64,000 bases of DNA from Gemmatimonas aurantiaca (GCF_037190085.1 NZ_JBBCJO010000010.1:186001-250000); one strand, 5' to 3'. Counted from the stretch's first letter, positions 25,859 to 35,004 are shown. Made by a program: numbers and translations. The notes: generated from the letters alone by a model not told the origin.

Positions 25859-27481
25859 ATGTCGATCCGGTGCCGTTCGGCGGAGTGCTGGTGCCGTTGG
25901 CCGATCGATCGCGCCATCGTGTGGGTCGTGGTGGCAGTGTGGGGCATGCACATTCTCCCGACGTTTCCCATATCAGCCATTGGCTTCATACTGGCCATGG
26001 TCGTGACAGGACTGCCCGTATTGCCTGTTCCCGCCGTCGCCATGACACAACCCGATACGCGCCCGTCAATCTCGCCAATCCGGTTCGAGCCCTATCAACT
26101 CGTCACGCGAGCGCACGGCACCATCGACGCGGAACTGGGTGTTCTCGAAGTGCCGCGTCGACACGATCAACCGGACGGACCGACGCAGACGTTGCGCATG
26201 GTGCGGTTACGCGCCGTGCATCCGACTGCGGGCGCTGCGCCCGTGATCTATCTGGCTGGCGGCCCGGGCGGATCGGGAATCGATGCGGCGCGTGGCGGTC
26301 GCTGGCCGGTGTTCGATGCGGTGCGTCAGCATGTCGATGTCATCCTGCTCGATCAACGCGGAACAGGTCGTTCCGATCCACCACCGGCATGTCCACGACC
26401 GGGCGTCGCACCCCTGCGCAACGACTCGGTGATGACCGAGGCCCACTATCTCGATGCCGTACGCCGCGAGACCATGCGCTGCGTGACCTGGTGGCGCAGC
26501 CAGGGTGTCGATCTGGGTGCATACACCACCCTGGAGAGTGCACGCGATCTCGACATGATCCGGCGCGCGCTCGGTGTGCCGCGCGTGAATCTCTGGGGCA
26601 TGAGCTACGGGACACATCTCGCGCTGGCCACGCTTCGTCGGTTTCCCCGCGCCATCCAGCGTGTGGTGCTGATGGGAACGGAGGGGCCGGATCACACCCT
26701 CAAGGATCCGCGTGATGCGGATCTCCTGCTGCGTCGACTTGCCGAGTGGACGGCGCGTGATACCATCGCCCGCACACTGACCCCCGATCTCGAGCAGGCG
26801 CTGCGCGATGCGTTGCGATCGCTGGAGGCGCGTCCGCTCCCGGCCATGGTGCCAGGCCCGCCCGGCGTCGGTGGACCGATGATGATCGGCGCGTTCGATC
26901 TGCAACTCGTCGTGGCGGTGGCGCTCGGACGTACGCAGACGGCCTCGCTCGTTCCCGTCATGCTGGCCATGGTGCAGCAAGGTGATGCGTCGCTGGTGGC
27001 GCAGTTGATCGGCGGTCTGCGGGAGGGTCTGCTGCGGCCCGCTGCCATGTCGTTGGCGATGGATCTGGCGAGCGGCGCCACACCGGCCCGTCGCACGTTG
27101 GTGATGAAGGGCGAACAACAGAGTGTTCTCGGACGTGCGCTCAATTTTCCGTGGATGGCCCTGAATGCCGCCGAGTACGGTGTGCCCGATCTCGGCGATG
27201 CGTTCCGGGCGCCGGTCCGATCGGATGTCCCCACGCTCTTCGTGAGCGGCACGATGGATGGACGCACACCACCCGCCAATGCCGACGAGGTGCGTCGCGG
27301 ATTTCCACATTCGTTCACGCTGTTGCTCGACGGAGCGGGACACGATGACGATCTGTGGCTGGCTTCCCCCCGGATCGCGCCGGTCCTGAGTCGATTTTTC
27401 AGCGGTGATCGTATCAGCTCGGAGACCATCGTGACGCCACTGCTGCGGATTCCCGCCCCACCGGGGAGTGCGCGCGACTGA
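25859..27481 (+). CDS. alpha/beta hydrolase, tripeptidyl/prolyl aminopeptidase-like
   Basis: Up to 540 residues. The nucleophile elbow is G-M-S-Y-G-T, the oxyanion region G-G-P-G-G-S-G, and the family element L-D-Q-R-G-T-G-R-S-D. Near the C terminus come the acid in V-S-G-T-M-D-G-R-T-P-P-A-N and the His in G-A-G-H-D-D-D. This is the TAP / proline iminopeptidase pattern, with export likely because two hydrophobic stretches open the protein. The start is uncertain: ATG 25859 lies only 23 nt from the divergent kinase, while ATG 25946 would leave room for promoters and still begin with a hydrophobic segment. Confidence 0.85.
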   Translation: MSIRCRSAECWCRWPIDRAIVWVVVAVWGMHILPTFPISAIGFILAMVVTGLPVLPVPAVAMTQPDTRPSISPIRFEPYQLVTRAHGTIDAELGVLEVPRRHDQPDGPTQTLRMVRLRAVHPTAGAAPVIYLAGGPGGSGIDAARGGRWPVFDAVRQHVDVILLDQRGTGRSDPPPACPRPGVAPLRNDSVMTEAHYLDAVRRETMRCVTWWRSQGVDLGAYTTLESARDLDMIRRALGVPRVNLWGMSYGTHLALATLRRFPRAIQRVVLMGTEGPDHTLKDPRDADLLLRRLAEWTARDTIARTLTPDLEQALRDALRSLEARPLPAMVPGPPGVGGPMMIGAFDLQLVVAVALGRTQTASLVPVMLAMVQQGDASLVAQLIGGLREGLLRPAAMSLAMDLASGATPARRTLVMKGEQQSVLGRALNFPWMALNAAEYGVPDLGDAFRAPVRSDVPTLFVSGTMDGRTPPANADEVRRGFPHSFTLLLDGAGHDDDLWLASPRIAPVLSRFFSGDRISSETIVTPLLRIPAPPGSARD

Positions 27482-27517
27482 CCATGGGTGACCATGAGCC
27501 GCACGCGCGCTCCGGTA

Positions 27518-29140
27518 CTATTTGAGCGTCCGCACCATCCAATCGGCCAGCGTCCCCAGGACTTCCCGGCGTACCCGCGTGTTCGGCAGCAACGCATACC
27601 CGTTCAATGCTCCGGTGGCGTCGGCGAGCATGAGGTGATTCGTGGCCGGAAAGTGGTGCAGCGACACCTGACGATTGCCCGCCGTGCGCAAGGTGGCGGC
27701 GATGGTGTCCGCCTGCTCCTTCGTGATCTGCAGATCGGTGTCTCCCTGCAGCACGAGCACCGGCTGCTTCACCTGCCGCAACACGACACGCGGATCGGTG
27801 CGCATGAAATAGCCGAACCACGTATTGGCACGCTCGAGTGAATCCAGCCCCGGCGGCACTTTGCGACGCAGCGAATCGCGCTGGCTTTCGGTGACATCGG
27901 AGAGTTCCCGGATGACCGTCTCGTTCTGCTGGACGAGAATGCGGCGGCCATCGTACGCCGGCCCGGCGAGCAGGGCGATCGCGCGCACCGAGGGCTCACG
28001 CACGGCCACCAGCGGGGCGATCAACCCGCCCTCGCTGTGTCCGGCCAGCGCAATGCGCGTGGGGTCGATATCGGGACGTGTCCGGAGCCAGGCAATCACC
28101 GATTGCACATCGTCGGCGAAGTCCGCGCTCGTGGCGGCATTGCGCGTGGAGGCGCCACCGCTCGCTCCCACGCCCCGATCGTCGTAACGCAGGACGGCAA
28201 TGCCCCGTCGACCCAGCGTGTCGGCGATCTCGCGAAACGGCTGATAGCCGCGGATGCCGGGAATGCGCGAGTCGCGCTCCTGCGGACCGCTGCCGCTGAT
28301 GGTGATGACCACCGGCATCCGGCCTGTTCTGCTGGACGGCTTGGTGAGAGTGCCGGCGAGCGTGTAGCCACGCACCGTGGGAATCGTGACCTGTTCGGCC
28401 GTGTAGGGTGCACCTGCCGGCGCTCCATAGTCCACCGATTCCGCGCTCGGCGCGGCCACGGCCTTCGCGACCCGCACCGCCCGGAGCCCCTGCGCGGGCA
28501 CCGCGATCTCCACCGGCACCTCACCGCTCCACACCGTGCGCAGTGTCAGTCCGCTGATGGCCAGGGTGGTGGTATCGCCAACACCGGCCACGGTGCCTTC
28601 GATGGTTTGTGCGCCCGCCGACATGAACAGCGGCACCACCCGACGGTTCGCCTGCCGCGCGACGCGCGAGACGATGGCACCGTGCGTGACCGACTGCCCC
28701 ATGAAGGGAATGGCGCCATTCTGGCTGGGCACGGTCTGACTGCGCGACTGACCGCCGGCGCGTGCGTCGATCACCACACTGTCTCCGCGGGGTGTCAGCG
28801 TGACGTCCTGCACCGGTGGGGCATCCGCCGCGGCATTGGGCGCCCGGACCACGATGTTCAGCGCCGAGAGGGTGGTGCCACTGCGCTGTTGCACCCAGGT
28901 GATGGAAGGCTGACCACGCATCACCAGCACACCGCGAACCGCGGTGGCTTCGATGGTCACGGTTTCCGTGCCCAGGGTATCCGTGCCGCGCAGGTAGACG
29001 AAATACAACGGGTTCGGTGCGCCTGCACTCTGTGCGCGCGCCAGACGGGCAAACATGAAGCCCGCCATCAACGCGCAGAGGGTGATCAGCAGCGTGGAGA
29101 AGCCGGCACGGCGGGAACGAAGAAAGACGAGGTGCAGCAT
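27518..29140 (-). CDS. exported alpha/beta hydrolase (S9/acyl-esterase-like)
   Basis: 540 residues from ATG 29140. A basic N terminus and hydrophobic core ending in A-R-A-Q give a signal peptide. Residues about 40-210 form a beta-rich N-terminal domain. The hydrolase domain has S-G-S-G-P-Q-E-R-D, R-Y-D-D-R-G-V-G-A-S, the elbow G-H-S-E-G-G, an acid in L-Q-G-D-T-D-L-Q-I, and H in F-P-A-T-N-H-L. A frame open to 29419 overlaps the small gene upstream and is not used. The ATG lies 7 nt after the ribbon-helix-helix gene's stop, so the three genes 27518-30319 probably form an operon. Confidence 0.87.
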   Translation of the reverse strand: MLHLVFLRSRRAGFSTLLITLCALMAGFMFARLARAQSAGAPNPLYFVYLRGTDTLGTETVTIEATAVRGVLVMRGQPSITWVQQRSGTTLSALNIVVRAPNAAADAPPVQDVTLTPRGDSVVIDARAGGQSRSQTVPSQNGAIPFMGQSVTHGAIVSRVARQANRRVVPLFMSAGAQTIEGTVAGVGDTTTLAISGLTLRTVWSGEVPVEIAVPAQGLRAVRVAKAVAAPSAESVDYGAPAGAPYTAEQVTIPTVRGYTLAGTLTKPSSRTGRMPVVITISGSGPQERDSRIPGIRGYQPFREIADTLGRRGIAVLRYDDRGVGASGGASTRNAATSADFADDVQSVIAWLRTRPDIDPTRIALAGHSEGGLIAPLVAVREPSVRAIALLAGPAYDGRRILVQQNETVIRELSDVTESQRDSLRRKVPPGLDSLERANTWFGYFMRTDPRVVLRQVKQPVLVLQGDTDLQITKEQADTIAATLRTAGNRQVSLHHFPATNHLMLADATGALNGYALLPNTRVRREVLGTLADWMVRTLK

Positions 29141-29147
29141 GACACAC

Positions 29148-29414
29148 TCATTCGTCGGAGGAGGATCCATCGATGTCGTCGACCGTGCGGGCGGCATCGT
29201 CGCGGACATCATGGGAAGCATCATGGGAATCGGGAGCGGCGTCGTTCTGCCGACCGGCCTTCGGGGACGGCGCGCGCCCCGCATCGCGAAGCGCACGCCG
29301 CAGCAGAAACTCGATCTGCCCGTTGAGACTGCGCAGATCGTCGTTGGCCCAGCGCTGCACCGCATCGAGCACGTCGCGGTCCACACGAAGCAGGAACGAC
29401 TTGCGGTCAGCCAT
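29148..29414 (-). CDS. small Arc-like ribbon-helix-helix protein
   Basis: 88 residues. The first 45 (F-L-L-R-V-D-R-D-V-L-D-A-V-Q-R-W-A then L-N-G-Q-I-E-F-L-L-R-R-A-L) match the beta-strand plus two-helix pattern of Arc/MetJ-type DNA-binding proteins, with an N-terminal basic K-S-F-L-L-R strand. The remaining 40 residues are an acidic, Asp/Ser-rich tail, probably disordered. It lies 35 nt after the SPFH gene and 7 nt before the hydrolase. A palindrome in the operon promoter (30352-30365) would suit a dimeric RHH autorepressor; that link is inference. Confidence 0.75.
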   Translation of the reverse strand: MADRKSFLLRVDRDVLDAVQRWANDDLRSLNGQIEFLLRRALRDAGRAPSPKAGRQNDAAPDSHDASHDVRDDAARTVDDIDGSSSDE

Positions 29415-29449
29415 GACACAACACCGGGCGTCGGGACATCATCGGGACA

Positions 29450-30319
29450 TCAGGTGTAGAGCGAACCGGTGTTGACCACCGGCTGCGTCGAACGTTCGGA
29501 GCAGAGCACGACGAGCAGGTTGCTCACCATCGCCGCTTTGCGCTCGCCGTCGAGTTCCACGATGTCGCGGCTCTTGAGTGCATCGAGTGCCAGTTCCACC
29601 ATGCCCACCGCACCTTCCACGATCGTCTGCCGCGCGGCCACGATCGCGCTCGCCTGCTGACGCTGCAGCATGGCCGCCGCGATTTCCGGCGCGTACGCGA
29701 GATGACTGATACGCGCTTCGATCACCTCCACGCCCGCCTTGGCCAGTCGCTCGTGCAGCGCTTCCAGCAGACCCTTGTTCACTTCGGCCTGGTGCGTGCT
29801 CAGCGAGATCAAGTCGGTGCCGTGCGAATCGTACGGATGCGTGGACGCCAGCGCCCGCAGCGCCGACTCGCTCTGCACCGCCACGTACTGCACATAGTCG
29901 TTGACCTCGAAGATCGCCTCGGCCGTGTCGATCACCTTCCACACGACGATGGCGCCGATTTCCACCGGATTCGATTGCGCGTCGTTCACCTTGAGCTTGT
30001 TGGTCTCGAAGTTGCGCACGCGCAACGACACCGACGCCCGCTGGATGAAGGGGTTCACGAACCAGAGTCCCGGGGTGCGCACGGTGCCCTGGTATTTGCC
30101 GAAGAGCGTCAGCACCTGCCCTTCATTGGGGGCGACGGTGAACAGCCCCTTGAAGCAGAGCGACGCGAGGCTGATGGCGATCGCCCCGCCGACGGCCATG
30201 ACCGGGGAATCCGAGCGGGCGCCGCTCACGATACCGGCCACGCTGGCCGCGATCACCACGAACAACAGCAGAGCGACGAGCAATCCGGGAGCCGGTCGGG
30301 CTTCTTTTTCGCGGAGCAT
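29450..30319 (-). CDS. SPFH/band 7 domain membrane protein (stomatin-like)
   Basis: 289 residues. Two adjacent hydrophobic helices (about 10-60) lead into an SPFH domain (F-T-V-A-P-N-E-G-Q-V-L-T-L-F-G-K-Y, then G-L-W-F-V-N-P-F). A helical C-terminal part follows with L-A-Y-A-P-E-I-A-A-A-M-L-Q-R-Q-Q-A, the coiled segment through which these proteins oligomerise. Stomatin/prohibitin-type proteins form large inner-membrane scaffolds, often with partner proteases, but no NfeD or FtsH partner is next to it here. It is the first gene of a small operon with an RHH protein and an exported hydrolase. Confidence 0.9.
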   Translation of the reverse strand: MLREKEARPAPGLLVALLLFVVIAASVAGIVSGARSDSPVMAVGGAIAISLASLCFKGLFTVAPNEGQVLTLFGKYQGTVRTPGLWFVNPFIQRASVSLRVRNFETNKLKVNDAQSNPVEIGAIVVWKVIDTAEAIFEVNDYVQYVAVQSESALRALASTHPYDSHGTDLISLSTHQAEVNKGLLEALHERLAKAGVEVIEARISHLAYAPEIAAAMLQRQQASAIVAARQTIVEGAVGMVELALDALKSRDIVELDGERKAAMVSNLLVVLCSERSTQPVVNTGSLYT

Positions 30320-30351
30320 ATGTCTGTAGACCTCAGGAGGGGGTGGTATTG

Positions 30352-30365
30352 AAGTGATATCACTT
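30352..30365. promoter_or_regulatory. perfect 14-bp palindrome before the SPFH operon
   Basis: AAGTGATATCACTT is an uninterrupted palindrome 33-46 nt upstream of the SPFH start. Its length and place fit an operator. Candidate binders are the RHH protein of the same operon or a GntR/YtrA-like regulator elsewhere. Confidence 0.55.
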
Positions 30366-30392
30366 TAGTATCTCGTACGCAATGGAGGGTGA

Positions 30393-30415
30393 TGGGTTTC
30401 GGGACCCCGAACCCA
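30393..30415. terminator. weak hairpin after the MFS gene
   Basis: TGGGTT plus CGG (30393-30402) pairs with CCG plus AACCCA (30407-30415) around a 4-nt loop and one bulge. It begins 8 nt beyond the MFS stop. No T tract follows on the minus strand, so an intrinsic terminator is only possible. Confidence 0.35.
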
Positions 30416-30422
30416 CGACCCA

Positions 30423-31610
30423 CTACTCTTTCGCCAGCCGCCTGATACTGAGAATCCCCAGCGCGGGCCCCACCGCCAGCGCGGCAAATGCCCACGGCCA
30501 GCCGACCCACGCCACCAGCACCGGGATGATCTGGATCGTGATCGTGGTGAGCAGGAAGCCGACGGAGGTCTGAATGGTGAGGGCGGTTCCCACCGCGTGG
30601 GGCGGCACACTCTCGGTCACCAGAACGGAGAACTGCGCGCTGTCGGCGATCACGAAGAAGCCCCAGGTCAGCGCCAGGGGTGCGAGCAGCCACCATGACC
30701 GCCCGAAGGCCAGTCCCACCAGCACCGCACAACTGCCGCTCACCGCCATGGCCCGGTTCACCAGACGGGCGCGGCCGATGCGGTCGGCCATGAGACCGCC
30801 CCAGATGCAGCCGATGCCACCCACGGCGATCACGCCGAACGACAACAGACCGATCCAGGGGGGCGTGTGCCCACGGCCGGTCGCTTCGTGGGCCGCGGCG
30901 CTGGCCGCAAGGAAGGCCGGAATCCACGTCCAGTAGGAATAGAGTTCCGCCATGTGTCCGAGATACCCACCGGTCGCGAGACGCCAGCGGCGTTCGTGCA
31001 CCACGGTGGACACCAGTCCCCACGAGAAGCGGCGCGACGGAAACGCATGCGGCCCATCGTGGTAGCGCCAGCCGATCAGCAGGGCGGCAAGCAGCGCGGC
31101 GCCGCTCGAGCAGAACACCACGCCGGCCACCGTGGCGTCCGGCACGGCCTGCGCCAGATAGGGTGCGGCTTTGCCCACCGTGAGGGCGCCCACCACCGTG
31201 CCCACCGCCAGCCCCCGGCGTTCCCGGAACCAGGTGGAGGCCATCTTCATGGCCGGGGGATACACGCCGGCGATGCAGGCGCCACAGAGCGCCCGGGCCA
31301 CCAGTGCCCACCCGAAGCCAGGCGCGAGCAGCAGCAGCGCGTTGCTGGCAGCCCCCAGCGTGGCGGCGGTGGCGAACAGGCGACGTGCGGGCACCACGTC
31401 GGCGAGGTTGAGCAGGGCCGACACGGCCGTGCCCACCACGAAACCCAGTTGCACCACGGTCGTGAGCCAGCCGACCTGCGTGGTGGTGAGGGCCCAGCGC
31501 TCCGTGAGTTGCGGCGCGACCGCACTGCCCGTGAACCACACCGACATCCCCAGCAACTCGGCCAGCGCAATGAGCCACAGCATGCGCCAGCGAGCGGGAT
31601 GGGTGTCCAC
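30423..31610 (-). CDS. MFS transporter (nitrate/cyanate/sugar-phosphate type)
   Basis: 395 residues with twelve hydrophobic helices. It starts R-W-x-M-L-W-L-I-A-L-A-E-L-L-G-M-S-V-W-F, with V-G-W-L-T-T-V-V-Q-L-G-F-V-V-G-T in helix 2. The loop 2-3 signature is reduced to N-L-A-D-V-V-P-A-R-R-L-F, and G-L-M-A-D-R-I-G-R-A-R follows helix 8. The family is clear; the substrate is not. The ATG lies 7 nt after the SRPBCC gene, itself 4 nt after a hybrid histidine kinase, so the three are probably cotranscribed and the transporter may belong to the response of that sensor. Confidence 0.88.
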   Translation of the reverse strand: MDTHPARWRMLWLIALAELLGMSVWFTGSAVAPQLTERWALTTTQVGWLTTVVQLGFVVGTAVSALLNLADVVPARRLFATAATLGAASNALLLLAPGFGWALVARALCGACIAGVYPPAMKMASTWFRERRGLAVGTVVGALTVGKAAPYLAQAVPDATVAGVVFCSSGAALLAALLIGWRYHDGPHAFPSRRFSWGLVSTVVHERRWRLATGGYLGHMAELYSYWTWIPAFLAASAAAHEATGRGHTPPWIGLLSFGVIAVGGIGCIWGGLMADRIGRARLVNRAMAVSGSCAVLVGLAFGRSWWLLAPLALTWGFFVIADSAQFSVLVTESVPPHAVGTALTIQTSVGFLLTTITIQIIPVLVAWVGWPWAFAALAVGPALGILSIRRLAKE

Positions 31611-31617
31611 CGGTTGA

Positions 31618-32085
31618 CTAGCGATCGTGCGGCACCGCGCCGAATTCGCCCAACTGCTCCGCGGCGGCCCGGAGAAACCGATCCACGCGTCCGGTGCGGC
31701 CGCCGAAGCTCCGGAGAAACCGCAGGATGGGATTGGTGGTGATGCTCGATTCGAACACCGTCAGTATCGTGCGATCGCCCTGTCCATCGGATGATTCCTC
31801 GAACTGCACACGCCATTCACCCACGATGTCCTGACTGTCGTTGCGGAGGCGCAGCCACAGCATCTCCGGCGCCTGCTCGGCGGTCACCTCGAACGCCGGC
31901 AGCGATGGACACCAATCGGGGATCTGGTCCACCGCCCGTACGAGGCGCCAGACATCCTCACGGCGCGCGGCCAGGGAGACACATCGGGCGATATCGACCC
32001 GCGCCGGTATCATCAACCCACCCACGACCATCGCGATCAGTATCGAGGCGATGGTGGCCATCACCATCAGAATCCAGTTCATCAT
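31618..32085 (-). CDS. SRPBCC/polyketide-cyclase-like protein with N-terminal membrane anchor
   Basis: 155 residues from ATG 32085 (a second ATG follows directly). One hydrophobic helix at residues about 4-25 anchors it. The rest reads as a START/SRPBCC fold: an A-A-R-R-E-D-V-W-R-L-V entry helix, then I-P-D-W-C-P-S-L-P-A-F-E-V, a central beta sheet with W-R-V-Q-F-E-E, and a long C-terminal helix (D-R-F-L-R-A-A-A-E-Q-L). Such proteins bind hydrophobic ligands in a deep pocket. The ligand is unknown. The frame upstream of 32085 overlaps the kinase gene. Confidence 0.72.
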   Translation of the reverse strand: MMNWILMVMATIASILIAMVVGGLMIPARVDIARCVSLAARREDVWRLVRAVDQIPDWCPSLPAFEVTAEQAPEMLWLRLRNDSQDIVGEWRVQFEESSDGQGDRTILTVFESSITTNPILRFLRSFGGRTGRVDRFLRAAAEQLGEFGAVPHDR

Positions 32086-32089
32086 CGCA

Positions 32090-34012
32090 TCACCCCGGGT
32101 TCGTGACGCCGTCGATGGAGGCACGCACCCGCCGGGCGAGTTCGAGGGACGTGAACGGCTTGGCCAGCAGCGTGCGCTCGTCCGTGGTGATGCCTTTGCG
32201 CAGGACGTCGTCGTCGGTGTATCCGGACACGAACAGCACGGGGAGCCCCGGGCGTTGCGTGACGAGATGATCGGCCAGCGCCCGTCCGTTCATCCCGGGC
32301 ATCACGACATCGGTGACCAGCAGCGCGATGCGACCGGGAAAGGCCAGCGAGATCGCCATGGCCGCATCACCGTCGGCCGCCGCGAGCACCCGGTAGCCGC
32401 GACGCTCCAGCGCCGCCGTCGCCACGGTGCGCACCGCGTCTTCGTCTTCGGCCAGCAGGATGGTCTCCGTGCCGGCCAGTGAGCCGGCTTCCGCGTCGCC
32501 TTCACTGGGTCGCGACACCGATTCGTCGAGATGCGGCAGCAGGAGATGCATGACGGTCCCCACACCCAGGGTGGACTCCACCCGGATCTCTCCACCGGCG
32601 CGTTCCACCATGCTGCAGGCCAGCGCCAGGCCGAGTCCCGAACCCTTGCCTCGTTCCTTGGTCGTGAAGAACGGTTCGAAGATGTGCGCCTTGACGTCGT
32701 CGCTCATCCCCGTGCCGTTGTCGGCCACACTGATCGTCGTCCACTCGGTGTGCGTGTCGAGCGTGAAACGCTGCCGCTGCTCCGGCGAGATCCGCGCCAC
32801 CCGGATGTCGATACGTCCGCCGGCCGGCAGCGCGTCGCGCGCATTGCTGACGAGATTGAGCAGCGCCTGTTCCAGTTGACCGGCGTCGGCGCGGATGGTG
32901 CCGACATCGCTGTCGAGATGGGTGTGCAACTCGATGTGTTCGCCGATCAGACGTCGCAGCAACCGGTCGAGGCCGAGGACGATGGCATTCGGATCGAGCA
33001 CGGCGGGCTGCAGGACGGCCTTGCGACTCACGGCGAGGATCTGACGCGACAGCTCCGTTCCACGCACCGCCAGGGCCCGGATCTCGTTCACATCGCTGTA
33101 GGCTTCGGTGCTCGGGTTGAGCTGTGCGAGCAGCAGGTCGCAGTAGCCGAGCATGCCGGTGAGCAGATTGTTGAAATCGTGCGAGATCCCGCCGGCAAAC
33201 GTCCCGATGGCTTCCATCTTCTGCGCCTGCCGCAGTTGTTCCTCACTGCGCGCGAGCGCCCGTTCGGCTTCCCGCCGCGCGGTGATGTCCATGCCCACCG
33301 AGAGCCAGCTCGCGCGTCCCAGCCGTCGCGAACTGGTGGTGATCACATCCATCTCCATGCGCTTGCCGGTGGCGGTGCGGTGCATCCAGCTGCCCGCACT
33401 CTGCCGGGACTCCGAGAACGGCAGCCGCGCACCGCTGAATCGATCGAGTTCCGACGGATCGAGCAGGTCGACGATCTGCAGTGTGAGGAAGTGCTCACGA
33501 TCGTATCCGTACTTGTCGATCGCGGCCTGATTGACGGCGAGAATGTTGGTCGTGTCCGCGTCCCAGGCCCACATGGGCAGCGGATTGGAATCGAAGAGGA
33601 ATCGGTAGCGACGCTCGTTGTCGGCCAGCGCCGCCGTGCGACGCTCCATCGTTTCCGCCATCTGATTCAGCGCCACCGCGAGTTGTCCGACTTCGTCGCT
33701 CGACTGGATCACCGAACGATGACCGGACAGTCCCGCCGACAGCACGTGGGCGTCGTGAATGAGCGCTTCCACCGGGCGCACGATCAACCCACCGACCGCA
33801 TAGGCGATGAGACAGCTGATCATCAGTGCGCCTGCCAGGAGCGCCCAACCGGTGAGTCCGTCTTTCCGCAGATCGATGAACGCCGCCACGAGCACCGGCA
33901 GAGCCATCGTCACCAGGGCCATGATGAGCAGTCGCACACGCAGCCCCAGGCCCCGGACGGTGGTCGCCGTCGGAGAGCCGGGGGCTGCGATGGGGCGCTC
34001 CTGAGTGGTCAC
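32090..34012 (-). CDS. hybrid sensor histidine kinase (HAMP-PAS-HisKA-HATPase-REC)
   Basis: 640 residues. Two membrane helices (about 28-80) flank almost no periplasmic loop. A HAMP-like segment (I-V-R-P-V-E-A-L) follows, then a PAS domain (R-Y-R-F-L-F-D-S-N-P-L-P-M-W), and a HisKA domain with the phospho-His in G-G-I-S-H-D-F-N-N-L-L. The ATPase has N (L-L-N-L-V-S-N-A-R-D-A), G1 (D-N-G-T-G-M) and G2 (G-K-G-S-G-L-G-L-A) boxes. A C-terminal receiver has D in V-T-D-V-V-M-P-G-M and K in L-L-A-K-P-F. No separate output regulator gene is adjacent, so the output path is unknown. Confidence 0.92.
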   Translation of the reverse strand: MTTQERPIAAPGSPTATTVRGLGLRVRLLIMALVTMALPVLVAAFIDLRKDGLTGWALLAGALMISCLIAYAVGGLIVRPVEALIHDAHVLSAGLSGHRSVIQSSDEVGQLAVALNQMAETMERRTAALADNERRYRFLFDSNPLPMWAWDADTTNILAVNQAAIDKYGYDREHFLTLQIVDLLDPSELDRFSGARLPFSESRQSAGSWMHRTATGKRMEMDVITTSSRRLGRASWLSVGMDITARREAERALARSEEQLRQAQKMEAIGTFAGGISHDFNNLLTGMLGYCDLLLAQLNPSTEAYSDVNEIRALAVRGTELSRQILAVSRKAVLQPAVLDPNAIVLGLDRLLRRLIGEHIELHTHLDSDVGTIRADAGQLEQALLNLVSNARDALPAGGRIDIRVARISPEQRQRFTLDTHTEWTTISVADNGTGMSDDVKAHIFEPFFTTKERGKGSGLGLALACSMVERAGGEIRVESTLGVGTVMHLLLPHLDESVSRPSEGDAEAGSLAGTETILLAEDEDAVRTVATAALERRGYRVLAAADGDAAMAISLAFPGRIALLVTDVVMPGMNGRALADHLVTQRPGLPVLFVSGYTDDDVLRKGITTDERTLLAKPFTSLELARRVRASIDGVTNPG

Positions 34013-34058
34013 GGTTCAGCAGATGTTCTGCGCAGGTGCCGACGGGATGCCCGGTGAA

Positions 34059-34976
34059 TCAGTCGCCGGATGGCGCGGCGCCGGGCGCCATCGACACGGC
34101 CATGCCCATGGCATGGTATCCCTTGTCGACGTACACCGTGGAACCCGTGATGCCACTGGCGAGATCGCTGGCCAGGAAGGCGGCCGTGGTGCCCACCTCA
34201 CGCGCGTCGAGGGTCTGCGGCAGCGGGGAGTTCACTTCGCAGTACTGCACCATCGTCTGGATGATGCCGATGGCGCTGGCCGCACGCGAGGCGTACGGAC
34301 CGGCGGAGATGGTGTTGACGCGGAGACCCCACTTGCGACCGGCTTCGAACGCCAGCACGCGGGTATCGCTCTCGAGCTGCGCCTTGGCCGACGACATGCC
34401 GCCGCCGTAACCCGGAATGGCGCGCTCACTGGCCATGTAGGTGAGGGAGCACACCGAGCCGCTGGGACGCATCAGCGGTCCGAGACGCTGCACCATCGAC
34501 ACCAGCGAATACGCACTCGCGCTGGACGCGGCGAGATACCCGGCCCGACTCACTTCCAGCAACGGCTTCTTGACTTCGGGACCGTTGGCCAGGGAGTGAA
34601 AAACGATATCGAGCGGTTGCGCGCCGAAGTCCGCCACGAGGCGTTGCGCGAGACCGTCGATGGAGAAGTCGCCCAGTTCCTTGTAGCGCTTGTTCTCCCG
34701 GATGTCCTCGGGGGCATCGGCCAGCGTGTCGAACACGGCGTCGAGAGGATAGATGCGTTCGAAGGTCAGCAGGGAACCGTCGGCCATCTGACGCGACTCG
34801 TCGATTTTTCCGCGTTCGAGGAGATTCAGGAAGATGTTGAGCGCCGGCGGCCAGGTGGCCACGCAGACACTGGCTCCGGCTTCCGCAAATGCTTTGGCGA
34901 TGGCCCAGCCGAAGCCGTTGTCGTCGGCAACCCCCGCAACGAGGGCGCGCTTTCCAGTCAGATCGATAGGTAACAT
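34059..34976 (-). CDS. fabI: enoyl-ACP reductase, plastid/Chlamydia type
   Basis: 305 residues, longer than E. coli FabI (262). The Rossmann start is G-V-A-D-D-N-G-F-G-W-A-I, with an insertion near residues 40-80 (L-N-L-L-E-R-G-K-I-D). Catalysis uses Tyr and Lys in Y-G-G-G-M-S-S-A-K, a Tyr-x7-Lys spacing as in plant plastid enzymes, where E. coli has Tyr-x6-Lys. N-T-I-S-A-G-P follows. The enzyme completes each fatty-acid elongation cycle by NADH reduction of enoyl-ACP in the cytoplasm. It stands alone, 28 nt from the Sua5 gene on the same strand. Confidence 0.92.
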   Translation of the reverse strand: MLPIDLTGKRALVAGVADDNGFGWAIAKAFAEAGASVCVATWPPALNIFLNLLERGKIDESRQMADGSLLTFERIYPLDAVFDTLADAPEDIRENKRYKELGDFSIDGLAQRLVADFGAQPLDIVFHSLANGPEVKKPLLEVSRAGYLAASSASAYSLVSMVQRLGPLMRPSGSVCSLTYMASERAIPGYGGGMSSAKAQLESDTRVLAFEAGRKWGLRVNTISAGPYASRAASAIGIIQTMVQYCEVNSPLPQTLDAREVGTTAAFLASDLASGITGSTVYVDKGYHAMGMAVSMAPGAAPSGD

Positions 34977-35004
34977 CCGTAAAACATACTCGAAGACGGC
35001 GCGG

